From Synura sp. LO234KE (lineage: Eukaryota; Sar; Synurophyceae; Synurales; Mallomonadaceae): DNA of 25,773 nt. The stretch covers positions 1-25,773 of the forward strand of contig VKHC01000030.1 in assembly GCA_015143735.1 (NCBI GenBank), written 5' to 3'. A program made the translations under genes and the position numbers. Shown here in pieces: positions 9,877 through 19,077 of this stretch. The stretch's first letter is position 1, and each line of letters opens with the position of its first letter. The notes under the pieces are model-generated. The model searched no databases. It was not told the origin of the DNA and was given only the letters and a program-made list of their open reading frames with translations.

Positions 9877-11270
9877 ATGGCGGCAGCAGACTACGCTTTT
9901 AGCGAGAAAGAAATTTTCGACGAAATGGTTCGTGAAGAGATGGCGAAACTTGAAATGGAGTTACGAAGTAAGGCTGGAGCGGATGATTACGTTGACGCCC
10001 CTACGCGTTACAAAGATGCTACAGGTGAGCCTTGGGTCGGAAGAAATTTTCTTTGTTTCCCTCATCGCGTTGCATGTCCCCAGGTTACGCTGCAAAAGGG
10101 AAAGGATCTAATCCTATCACTGGTGGTGATTCGTCATATGATGCAGTTCCTTCCCGTTCAAGGGAGAGCAAAGCCGGTTACGATATTAAAGAGCCCGCAC
10201 AAGAATATAATTTTGCCATCGGTGCTAGAGATTTTACTAGGGAAGAAAAAATTGCCCGTCAGCGAGATTATGCTAACCAGCTTGCAACTGCTGCGGAATC
10301 GAAAAAGGAATCGAAATATATTAAGGCAGATTCCCGTGAGGATTCTTCCGTCGAAGGAACTCTATTTTCGAACTTGGGCCGTCCGAGCCCACGGAGGGTA
10401 TCACAGAGGCATTCTCCTCGTCCAGAGAAATATCCTGCTGGAGGAATACTTTCAATAGGCGAGAAAGAGGGAAGTGGTGGGAAACAGAGGCAACTTGAGT
10501 ACGCGCGTCAATTAGAGGAACAGGCACGAGACAAAGACTACCAACGCAGAAATCAAGAACGTATCGATGCGAGCTCGACATCTATTCAGCTTCCATCTGG
10601 CGCCAAAGGCGACCGTCACAAGAAGTTGTCCCAGCAAGCGTATGCAGACCAGTTGCGCCGAGACGCCTCCCAAGCCGCACCGGAGCCCTCGCGCTCGGAA
10701 TCCTACGCCCGACAACTCGAACTAAATCTCGCAAATCTCTCTAGCGGACCTCGAAATGACGAGCCTTACGCAAGCGCTCGACAGCGGATATTTGGTGGCC
10801 CTCCCGAGTCCGAGGCGTCCTCGCGCATGCGCAAGGCCGAGCAGCAGGAGAAGTATCGCTCCGAGTTGCAGTCCTCTCCAGTGCGATCAAAGAATGCAGT
10901 CCCCGATGTGAAGCCGCACTACGTAAATGTCAACTCCGGCCGCAGGTTGTCGGGAGGGGTGGGCGGGGGGGTGGGGCCGCTACGTCCTGTCCTCGGAGAC
11001 AACGACTCGCTCACCGGTCTGATTCGATCCAGGGAGTCGGCCTCCAATAACACCGGTCTGATGCTCGGAAGCATGCGCGATGCGAACGAGGAGCGGTCTC
11101 GCAAGAAGGAACAGCAGCAGCAGTACGCCGCAGAGATCGCTCGGTCCGCCGCTGCACTGCCCGTCGACTCTTCCCGGTCGTCAGGTCGCTCTGATCGAGC
11201 GGTCGGCAATGACTACAAGACACGTGGCAATAGCTCAGGGGGTGGCGTGAGCTCGTTCATGATTCGCTAG
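9877..11270 (+). CDS. Coiled-coil repeat protein, relative of the divergent neighbour (2 exons, 444 aa)
   Basis: Exon 1 is 9877-10024 and exon 2 is 10084-11270. The 59 bp intron (10025-10083, GTGAGC...CCCCAG) is required because the joined codon G|GT gives a continuous frame. Residues 14-30 (FDEMVREEMAKLEMELR) match the N-terminal block of the neighbouring minus-strand protein. Downstream are six spaced copies of a short charged motif with core Y-A/R-x-x-L/I: QRDYANQL (about 109-116), QLEYARQL (186-193), QQAYADQL (233-240), SESYARQL (254-261), QQEKYRSEL (303-311) and QQQQYAAEI (393-401). Between them the chain is Ser/Arg-rich and probably disordered. The motif resembles the Y-x-x-x-L helices of CSPP1-like microtubule/cilium proteins, so a flagellar or centriolar role is inferred. 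Base composition shifts from AT-rich at the 5' end to GC-rich at the 3' end. Confidence 0.75.
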
Positions 11271-11693
11271 GGCTTCGTCCAGAGCGATACCGGATTCCTT
11301 CTGCCAGAGCGGCAGGGGACCGCGAAGTTGGTGGGGCGTAAGAGATGGAGGGGGGAGAGCCTCTGATTATGGGCTCTTGTTATGTTGATGAGGTGATGAG
11401 GTGGCGCGGGGTGAAATTTAACGGCAGGATAGGCATGACTCGTAGTATGTTATGGGAATACGGCTGACGAGCGATTGCCTGCGCGAGTTGCGTAAAAGAT
11501 TTGACCGAGGCGGAGCTTTAGAAGACAACTATATGGGCGGGCGCGTTGGTAATATAATATCTTTACTAGCTATTGCTTTGCGAAAGTCTGTATCTGAATT
11601 AATGAGGAGAGCAAGATCAGGTCAAAACCAACTACGGACAAATATTGCTGAAAATTGGCTAACACGGCACAGTTAGATCAACATTCAAGGCAC
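11271..11693. other. 3' flank of the coiled-coil gene
   Basis: This probably contains the 3' untranslated region of the upstream gene. A 74-codon plus-strand ORF (11452-11676) has no recognisable domain and no support beyond being open. Nothing else is seen. Confidence 0.4.
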
Positions 11694-11925
11694 TGAGTTA
11701 GTAACCGTTGTCTAGGAGCATATGTACCAAGGGTAAGAGCGTTAACGAGCAGAACCGGAAATCACGTAGGAGTTATTTATTACTGGGAAGGGAAGAGAAA
11801 CACGCACTAATACGATGAGAGGGAGGAACCGAGGAGGAGTGAGCGAGGAGAACTGTAGTAGCTGGCGAGCTCTCATAGTCGCCGACTATTCGTCTGCGCA
11901 CCAAATGTTTGAGCTCCCAGATAAT
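11694..11925 (+). repeat. Dispersed repeat R2, copy 1
   Basis: This matches 13965-14098 in the same orientation: a GTTAGTAACC block, a CATAT-TACCAAGGG block, a GGAACCGAGGAG-GAG-GAGAAC block, and TAGTCGCCGACTA...ACCAAAT. The present copy is longer by an internal segment of about 80 bp. It marks this stretch as repeat-derived. No coding capacity is shared between copies. Confidence 0.65.
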
Positions 11926-12242
11926 CATATTGTTAGTTATTACCAACGAACAGGACGAAAAGTGTCAAACCCACGAAAAACAACATACACGTTACTAAGA
12001 GGAACCGCAGCCTGTATAGCTCTCCCTATATACCTACTGGCAAGCAAGCTACCCCGATTACCAAGTTGAGAGCTCCGGGTGACTGCCCTGCCCCAGAACG
12101 CCTGTGTTAGTACGCCACAATGTCCCCCATGAGGTGAAAGGGGGTACGTGACGAACCGGCACCCCCACTCGAAACAAAAGGAACAGTCATGAGGAGAAGA
12201 TAGCACAAAAACGCACGCAGAATTCCTATTTGTTCCAGAAGC

Positions 12243-12566
12243 GAGGTTTGCGAGTGCCCACATCAGTCCTGTTACTTGAAGAAAAGACCACCCACGCCTA
12301 CTCCAGATGCGCAAGAAGAGTCGCGAGAAACGTGTACAGATTGTGCTGGGACACGTCAACCAATCTGGAAGCGTCTCGGAGCCACCACTGTCTGCCGTTG
12401 CAGGACTGGCCGTCGTAGATATGGGGCTGGTGGAAAGGCGCGTAGAGGGTTCGTTGCGCAAAACGTACCCATGTGCCCGGTCCAACCATGTGGTGGCTGT
12501 GTCTGCCGGGGATACTACCGGATTTTAAAGAGCGGGCATTACTCTGCTGGGGGGTCCACTTCCTGA
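12243..12566 (+). pseudogene. Cys-rich zinc-finger-like ORF, possibly from a PiggyBac-type transposase
   Basis: The plus-strand frame is open from about 12251 to the stop near 12566. It reads CECPHQSCYLKKR, then RETCTDCAGTRQP, TTVCRCRTG, and VPMCPVQPCGGCVCRGYY. The order CxxC ... CxC ... PxCxxxPCxxCxCxxYY is like the C-terminal zinc finger that ends many PiggyBac-type transposases, where paired cysteines are followed by a PLC...CF..YH block. No transposase catalytic domain is visible upstream and no credible start codon or splice site was found, so this is at best a fragment. Alternatives are another zinc-binding mobile-element protein or chance. Confidence 0.3.
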
Positions 12567-13436
12567 CAGGCGTCCCTTGCGTACCCTGCCTCCTTCACAT
12601 GCCGTGATATTTCCATACAGAGTAGTTCAATGAGTTCCATTCAAGGCACCTCATCAGGACTTGAGAAAAATGCTCAATCTTTATTGTCTCGTCGAGTGTG
12701 AACTCCTGAGAAAGCCGAGTAAATATTGCCGTGGATCTGCCGCAATGCTGTAAAGTCAATGGACAATGGTGGGACTACAAGGAGAGCAGCTCGTGTGTTA
12801 CTGAAAGACCCGTGGAAGGAAAGCTGTTTGACCTTGGTGACCAGTACTGCAAGGCACACGAGGATGTCAAGAGTGCAAAATTCGTCTGCGCGATGAGGGT
12901 TGGAGCTCCTTTGATATGTACTGTTTTTCGCGACTCCTTGCGCTGCAACGCGAATTGTTGAGATAGTCCTAGAGTATCGATCCCAGGAATTCGAAGAAGC
13001 ACACGCAGGACATTTGCAACAAACCCCTCTTCGTGTCCACCACGAATTTTTCTTAATATTGTCTACGGAGATATGCCGGTGGCGGCGGAAAATTCGTTCT
13101 GGGCAATCGGGGTCAATGACTTAAGCATTTCAAATCGCTGGAGCGAGCTTGGCTTGACGCGCTTTGAACCTTCAATCACATTCCCAAACCAAGGCAATAT
13201 ATTTGTCTACCACTCAATCGTCAGGTGGAGCCAAATAGTATGCTACCTGGTTTGGAGATTCCACATGTGTTGTGGGGAACTCTGGACCGGGTAACGCTAC
13301 TAGAAGAGAACAACACAGGTTGAAACAGCTTGATTATCAGCTGCAGCCTATTTCAGAGGCTGCTCCCTGAGCTTCATAAAATAAAGAGCAATATTTAAAG
13401 TGGACTTGAGCAAATAAGATTTGTAATCTGCTTCAT
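12567..13436. other. Stretch with an unsupported Cys-rich open frame
   Basis: A plus-strand frame ending at 12961 is open for about 85 codons after a TGA and carries ten cysteines (QCCKVNGQWWDYKESSSC and others), but it has no good ATG and no assignable splice sites. It might be an exon or a relic. The rest (12962-13436) shows nothing that I can support. Confidence 0.3.
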
Positions 13437-13700
13437 TTATCTGATCTCGAGCTCTGGCCAAAAGAGCGTCCGACGACTAGGGTCATCTATTTGCCGAACA
13501 GTTGAGAATTGAGGCCCTCCATTTACCCTTTGAAGGTATTGCTGATACGCTATATCACTGTTGTACTTCTCCGACGGAATAATTTTTGTAGAGGCGTTGA
13601 TATTTTGAGAAGCTCCAAATGTAAACGCAGGTTGCGAATTTCCGAAAGTTTGAAAAGATATGGTCAAAATAATAATTTCATCAATTTAAATTTTTTACTT
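13437..13700 (-). other. Uncertain exon-like ORF on the minus strand
   Basis: The minus-strand frame ending at a TAA (13437) is open for about 83 codons and reads like protein (FGNSQPAFTFGASQ, then IPSEKYNSDIAYQQYLQRVN, then a DDPSRRTLFWPELEIR tail). It has no ATG start. Upstream on the same strand (13960-13720) are further exon-like fragments such as TAVFDYTLFKIESILATFV followed by GTGAGT, and MGSRLSSTNGKR followed by GTGG. I could not join them into one frame. It may be a small intron-containing gene or a relic; the product is unknown. Confidence 0.25.
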
Positions 13701-13964
13701 TTTGGAAACGCGGGAAGCCGGGGACGATACCACCTACGCTTTCCATTAGTTGACGATAATCTAGAGCCCATTTGGAAACTTCTCAGGCTAAATTGGTCAG
13801 AATCGGAGTAGAAAAATCTTAGATGTGACTGGTACGAACACCAACACACCTTTACAAGACTAAAATTTTAAGGGAACAAGATCAGGTCAGATGCAACTCA
13901 CGACAAATGTCGCCAAAATCGACTCAATTTTAAACAGTGTGTAATCAAAGACGGCTGTTCTAAG

Positions 13965-14098
13965 TTAGTAACCCTGGTCTAATATCATATATACCAAGGG
14001 GAGTAGGGTTCACGAGTAGTGGGAACCGAGGAGTGAGAACACTCGATGCCTAGCTTCCTTAGTCGCCGACTAATCACCTGCTTACCAAATATTTTCAG
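13965..14098 (+). repeat. Dispersed repeat R2, copy 2
   Basis: Shorter copy of the repeat at 11694-11925, same orientation, sharing GTTAGTAACC, TACCAAGGG, GGGAACCGAGGAGTGAGAAC and TAGTCGCCGACTAA. It lies just upstream of the retroelement remnant at 14280-14995. Confidence 0.65.
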
Positions 14099-14279
14099 CT
14101 ATTAGCGTTGCTACCTAGTATAGTGGAGATAAAAGTGGTAACGTAGAATTTTGTCACAAAAAGGTGAGTAGTACACACGAAAGCTGAGCTATAGCTACCC
14201 GTAGATCAAAGCTTACTACTACTAAGGCTAGGCTATGGTTGATGATACCACCCTCACCTCCGCCTCTAAAGTGCTCAAC

Positions 14280-14995
14280 CTGACATCACTACCCCAAGGC
14301 ACTCGCAGTCATTAGGAGAAACTTCTTCAAGAATGTCACTGGACTATTGCCCACAATCAGTGCAAGGGCGCCCGCACCAACGAGAGCAGGATCCAGCTCC
14401 TGACGTGTACGCTTTGCTGCTTCGCTGACAGCACTTTTACTTACGACCACGTGTTTCGCCTGCACCCTCATCCCCTTCTCGTTCGAGGGCGCCCGGCCAC
14501 GGACGTGGTCTTGGCGCAGTACTCCCTGGTCTCTGACCTTGAACAACGTTTGATACTCCGTGTCATGGAGTTAGTTAGTAGCTCGTCAGATGGTCACCAA
14601 ATTCGCCTAGGGAACTGGAGCTCCACCCAATTCAAACACCTCTAAACGGCTTTACTCCCCTCGAATTTCTCGGCAGCAATCGATGCAGTTATAAGGACCT
14701 TTTCAAGCGCATTCGCCGGGGACTTGGCTTGGCAAAATGCTCCGACAATCTTTCTATTGGCTGGACCAAGGCTCACTCCACCGCGACGACCCTTGAGGCC
14801 CTCGGAAACGCTGCTGTCCAATTAGCCGCTCGGGGTTGCTCCGGATCGTCCCATTAGATGACCCAGCCGCCTCCATCCCGGGCCCGCGCGCCCTTCTCTT
14901 CTTCATCCTGGAGCAGTCTTGCCCGTTCCTTGTCGCAGACGCCGTACGAGGTCGCGTCGAGAGGACCCCCGTACTTTGCCGGCATATATAGTCCA
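14280..14995 (+). mobile_element. Decayed non-LTR-type retroelement remnant (zf-RVT-like plus RNase H-like)
   Basis: Coding similarity runs through three successive frames. Frame 1 (to the stop near 14645) reads IAHNQCKGARTNESRIQLLT, then CTLCCFADST and HVFRLHPHPLL, a CxxC...H...H/C pattern like the zinc-binding zf-RVT segment of non-LTR elements. Frame 2 (about 14726-14839) reads KCSDNLSIGWTKAHS then LEALGNAAVQLAARG, matching the end of RNase H (W-x-x-AH ... GN-x-x-A-x-x-LA). Frame 3 (14839 onward) reads LDDPAASIPGPRALLFF and later VRGRVERTPVLCRHI. The frame changes and stops mean the ORF is dead. No reverse transcriptase core is visible in the window, so this is a 5'-truncated or eroded copy. 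Confidence 0.55.
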
Positions 14996-15039
14996 TTATC
15001 GTTTGCTTAGCTGACATAGTCGATCGCTAAGTAGATCCA

Positions 15040-15057
15040 CCGAGTGCGCTCACTCGG
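15040..15057. repeat. Small perfect hairpin with flanking short repeat
   Basis: CCGAGTG (15040-15046) and CACTCGG (15051-15057) form a 7 bp stem with a CGCT loop. Next to it, TCCACTCGGTCAAGTGACTT, ending in CTTGCC near 15064-15085, recurs as TCCACTCGGTAAGGGGCTTG, ending in CTTGCC, near 15507-15527. These are probably remnants of the same repetitive DNA as the retroelement relic. Confidence 0.4.
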
Positions 15058-15085
15058 ATCGCTCCACTCGGTCAAGTGACTTGCC

Positions 15086-15885
15086 AGTTGGTTCCTCGAG
15101 CTAGTGTTAGGTAGTAAGGCGGGCTGCCCTCCTCTCATTCTGGTCTGTTTTTGTTTCGATCCTTAAACTCCCGACAACTCGATTTTCGGGAAAATCTCGA
15201 GAATTGATGTTGTCCACAAGACACGCTTCCTAGCAAAAAGATGAGGCTGGCAGATGAGAGTTAACCTATTCTCATGTTGTTACTGCGGCTTTTACGAGAA
15301 AATCCACGTTTTATTATCCGCCTCTTGCACACCCTGACCTCACTGTGGCCACGCTCAGCTACTTTCCCCCTCGCATGTTCCACCATGAACACGCGATTCT
15401 GACGTTGATCGGGGGAATGCATATCCCCTCCAAACTAGTGGATGGGGACGTAATTGCAATTTGACCTGGACGCCCCCGCTCCAAGTGCCGCACTCACCAG
15501 GAGCTCTCCACTCGGTAAGGGGCTTGCCGCGCACTCGGTACATCAAGGGTGGTTAGCTCAGCAGGGTACGGTCGTACTCTTCCGCGATGTGTCGGCTTGA
15601 CACAGCAGATTCCTTTACCTTTATAGAGCGACGAGTTCGCTCCAATCGGAGCTTCTCACTACTAGGGGTGGACTTCGCAGACCTTGGCAGTTTTATGTTA
15701 TGTAACTGTTTACACATATTTCAATTCGTGACAAACATGTATTCAATTTCTGGGAAAGTTGATAAGCGCTATGTAATGTCCATAAAATATGGAAGAAAAC
15801 GCCCGTATTCCCTTCGGGCGACCAGAGAAAAACTAGAATAAAGCACCAACGTTGAACATCCTAAGAAGTGATCACGCTAACCTTT
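15086..15885. other. Repeat-derived flank and probable 3' flank of the sedolisin-like gene
   Basis: Short, broken open frames are present but no recognisable gene. The part nearest 15885 probably contains the 3' untranslated region of the minus-strand gene that ends at 15886. A sequence at 15556-15566 resembles a tRNA A-box, but no matching B-box or cloverleaf follows. Confidence 0.4.
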
Positions 15886-18800
15886 TCATATCATACCAAA
15901 CCTCGCTTCTGTGTCCAAGTCTATATCATGCAAATTATCGAGGGCATCATCGTCATCGCCGCCCCCCTCGTGGTTATCCACACCTTGCTGCGCCTGCCTG
16001 CCCAAGGGCACCAATTCAAAGTTGTTCCTCACCATGGGATTATTGGTGTGCGTGACTTCCAACTCAGACGGTCCTGTTGAAGGGACAGCGAAGAAATCGT
16101 CACCTCGAGGCCTTGTCGATCTCCTTCGCGATGACATGGACCACGCTCTAAAGCAATCTGTCTTTCTCGCCACAACGACAGAGTACCAAACACAACCAAC
16201 AGCTAGGATGATCGCCCCGATGAGGATAATGAGCCGTGTTGTTAGAAACCCAGGAGAAAATGCGCCGCTCCGGATGAGGGCCCCCGGAGCTAGAGACAAA
16301 CGCCAAGGGGGACAGACCGACAGAACGGGTGAGGGGTCTCGATAGGGTAGCGCGCGAGTTGGGAGGCGCCAGAGAATACATGGATAGAAACGATTCTTAC
16401 AGGTGATAGATGTTAGTGAGGCGTGATGAAAGTGGCAAGGGCGATTCCTTATTACCAGGCGTCGTGGATGAGGGCCAGGGTGTTCGACTGGGCACCGCGC
16501 TAGGACTGCAACTGGACTCCGACACGTTCACAACAATTATTACAAACCCGTGGCCGCGTCTGTTCCCAGAAAGGTTCACAGTTATATTCCCGACGGAGTA
16601 GCTCGAGCCCCCGCCTCCACCCGTGTACACCCCGCCCCCACCCCCATAGTAACCGCCGCCACCGCCGCCTCCTCCGTCAGATGACGCCCCGGCCCCGCCA
16701 ATGAAGAAGGCGCCGTTGGTCCCATTGGGATATAAGGAGGAAACATAACCGCCACTTCCACCCCGAGTCTGAGACCCCCCTTGACCGCCCATACTCCCCG
16801 TCACAGCACTGTTGGACCTCGCATCTTGTCCCACCATTCCGCCGCCAGAACCTCCGTCCAGCCCCACCAGCAGTCCATCCGCTCCCCCGCCACCGCCCCC
16901 TCCGGCCACCACAACACGATCGCTTATACCCCCCGGAAATACCCGTATATCAGTGGCCCCCCCTCCGCCCCCTGCAGACGAATCGTCAGGGTCCCCACCA
17001 CCGTTATAACCGCCCGCTCCCCGGAAAGTCCCCGCCCCACCAACATACACGTACAGTAGGCTACCTGGGACAACCGGAAGAGTCGTCACAATGTATCCAC
17101 CGAATCCGCCCTCGCTGTAGTAGCCTTTTCCTCCCTGGGCTCCATAGGCAAACACCGTGATAGAGGACGCACAGACCGGCACATGGAAGCTCTGATTGCC
17201 ACCAGTGTAACGGAAATAGAATAGGTTACTGTTCGGCGGTTGGGTCGGGGCCGGCGCGGGTCCAATCATCAGCTCGTAGAATTTGGAGAAATCTACAGAC
17301 CCAAGCCCCGTCACTGGATCCCACCCAGAGGATGTGTAGTATCCGTTGGCGCAGCAAGCCAACCTTCCGCACTTATTGTTACCAGAAGTGATGTCGTTGG
17401 CGAAGGAGCCGTTACTCCCGTATAGAGCAGGGTTCAACCAGCCTACCGTGGGTCTTCCGGCCGCTTTTCTGGCTGCATTGATGAGGGAGACCATTCCGGC
17501 GAACGCAGGAGCAGAGGGGACAGCGACCGAGTAGAACCGCCCGCCCACCACAACCATGTAACCGTTCGCCGCCATCGCTACGTCTGGGTAGCCCCTCCCT
17601 GAGCGGTTGAAATTACCGAGAGGCAGGATGGAGACCGTATTGAAGTACTGATCAACAGCTCTGTGTTGCTGCTCAAAAGCCGGGAAGAGCGTGGAGAAGC
17701 CCCCGCCAGAGGTCAGTCCACCTTGTCGGCCAGTGTCACAGGCCACCTCGTCCTCTCCCTTCTCGACCCCCATGGTGGCACCCACGGAGGTTACATAGGG
17801 AGAGGATGCCGGAAACCACGGGTCATAGGCACACTTGCCTCCGGTGGCTCCGTCCCTGCCGCTAGACACCAACACGGTGACTCCCATAGCGCACACCTTC
17901 AGGATTTCGGTGTTGAATAGCAGCACGTTGTCTTTGCGGCCCACCAGCGACGACTCCCGAACACCATAACTGATAGAGTACACATCTGTGTGATTTGTTG
18001 AGTTTGCAAGGCTTACGCTCCAACTTACAAATGCATCGGAGGTGTAGTCGTAACTTGAAAGGCACGTGTAAGATTAGCACGTACAAGACGAACAACGAAT
18101 ATACCCTTACGTGATCGTGGTTGGTACGCCTTGGGCGATAGAAAGTACATATTCTAATTCGAAGTTACTATCAAGACATTTTATCACGTTTTTGTCGCAG
18201 AAGTCCGGATTATTTCGATTATTCACGTCGTTTACAATCTGGTGGGGAGATGTGCTGAATGTGTCCTGGAATATCTCAATATCCTTCCCAGAGAAATACT
18301 GACCTGAGGTTGAATATATAGTTTGTGATGTAAAAGAATTGCCGACGTTGGTGAAAATGTTGTAGAAAGCGTTTAAAATGGTTGGGGTTATGAAATCAGC
18401 CCCTTGATATTGCATGTTGACCTCTCGCATCATATTGAGAGGCGGATCAGTAAATATTGGAAAATCAATTATATTGAAGATGGCAACTACGTGGTAAAGG
18501 AGACTTGGATGAACGCTGTACTCCGTAGATCGATAAATAACATCTCTGGGATATTCTGCACTACGATATGGACGAAATTTCGAGGACAGCACCTCCTCCC
18601 ACTTTTGTAATGACGCAGTGGCTAAAATATACTCACCGTACACAGTTTCTGTAAAATTCAAAATATCTTTTTCAAGCAGATAATTTTTCACGGCAATTAA
18701 TGCTACGGAATTACGAGTAAGTTCCCCGACTTCCTCTCTGGACAGATATTTTCCATAGTCAACAGAGGTAGGATTTGAGACTCTTTGTACAATACTTTTA

Positions 18801-18976
18801 ATATAATCTATGTTTAATTGTCTTATGGCGAATATAACGACATGCGGGGTTTGAAGGTCTAGTTTAAATTCGTCAACTATTACAAAAGAATCTTTTTGGG
18901 GTAGTCCTACATTAATTCTCAGAGAAAAATTAAAGCTTAATAAGATATATAATAGCACCGTCAACAAAGGCGGCAT
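15886..18976 (-). CDS. Sedolisin (S53)-like pseudoprotease with glycine-rich domain and membrane anchor (3 exons, about 966 aa)
   Basis: Exons: 18976-18111, 18053-16401, 16267-15886. Intron 1 (57 bp, GTAAGG...CAAG) is well supported; the acceptor of intron 2 is a frame-based guess. The start at 18976 is chosen because it opens with a signal peptide (MPPLLTVLLYILLSFNFSLR). Then come an activation-propeptide-like region (PHVVIFAIRQLNIDYIKSIV, YGKYLSREEVGELT) and the S53 fold (SISYGVRE, FPASSPYVTSVGATMG, SGGGFSTLFP, GYPDVAMAANGYMVVVGG). The calcium-loop segments are intact (FANDITSGNNKC, WDPVTGLG). Catalytic positions are not: the usual E-x3-D reads D269...E273, SSGD reads SSGR (355), and GTSASAP reads VAVPSAP (about 465-471), without the serine. 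Residues about 565-798 match the ALK-type glycine-rich domain (FRYTGGNQSFHVPV, GGYNGGG, GGGGATDIR, VVVAGGGGGGG). A TM helix (about 852-873) and an acidic tail follow. Probably a type I surface protein, proteolytically inactive. Confidence 0.8.
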
Positions 18977-19077
18977 ACATGTTGACCAAATAAAAATGCC
19001 GTCATGATTCGAACTGTTCAAATAAACAGCATTACCACGGGCATCAATACAAATTGGGATTAAGTTATGAACCAAGT
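18977..19077. promoter_or_regulatory. Shared 101 bp divergent promoter region (sedolisin-like / MATE)
   Basis: Only 101 bp lie between the chosen start codons of the two divergent genes, so core promoters and both 5' leaders must overlap or lie partly inside the coding regions. The region is AT-rich with no recognisable paired motif. The plus-strand frame leading into the MATE start is open through this region, so its start could be further upstream; likewise the minus-strand frame is open up to 19147. Confidence 0.45.

Noticed and set aside
12680-12961. Cys-rich plus-strand open frame as a secreted peptide gene.
   Set aside because: No ATG start, no signal peptide and no recognisable cysteine pattern; left as an unsupported open frame.
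15549-15620. tRNA-like start (GTGGTTAGCTCAGCAGGG, similar to an A-box).
   Set aside because: No B-box (GGTTCGAnTCC), anticodon arm or acceptor pairing at the right distance; not a tRNA. A tRNA-derived SINE remains possible but is unsupported.
16781-17059. Pro/Ser-rich plus-strand ORFs opposite the glycine-rich domain.
   Set aside because: They are antisense shadows of GGN glycine codons on the minus strand.
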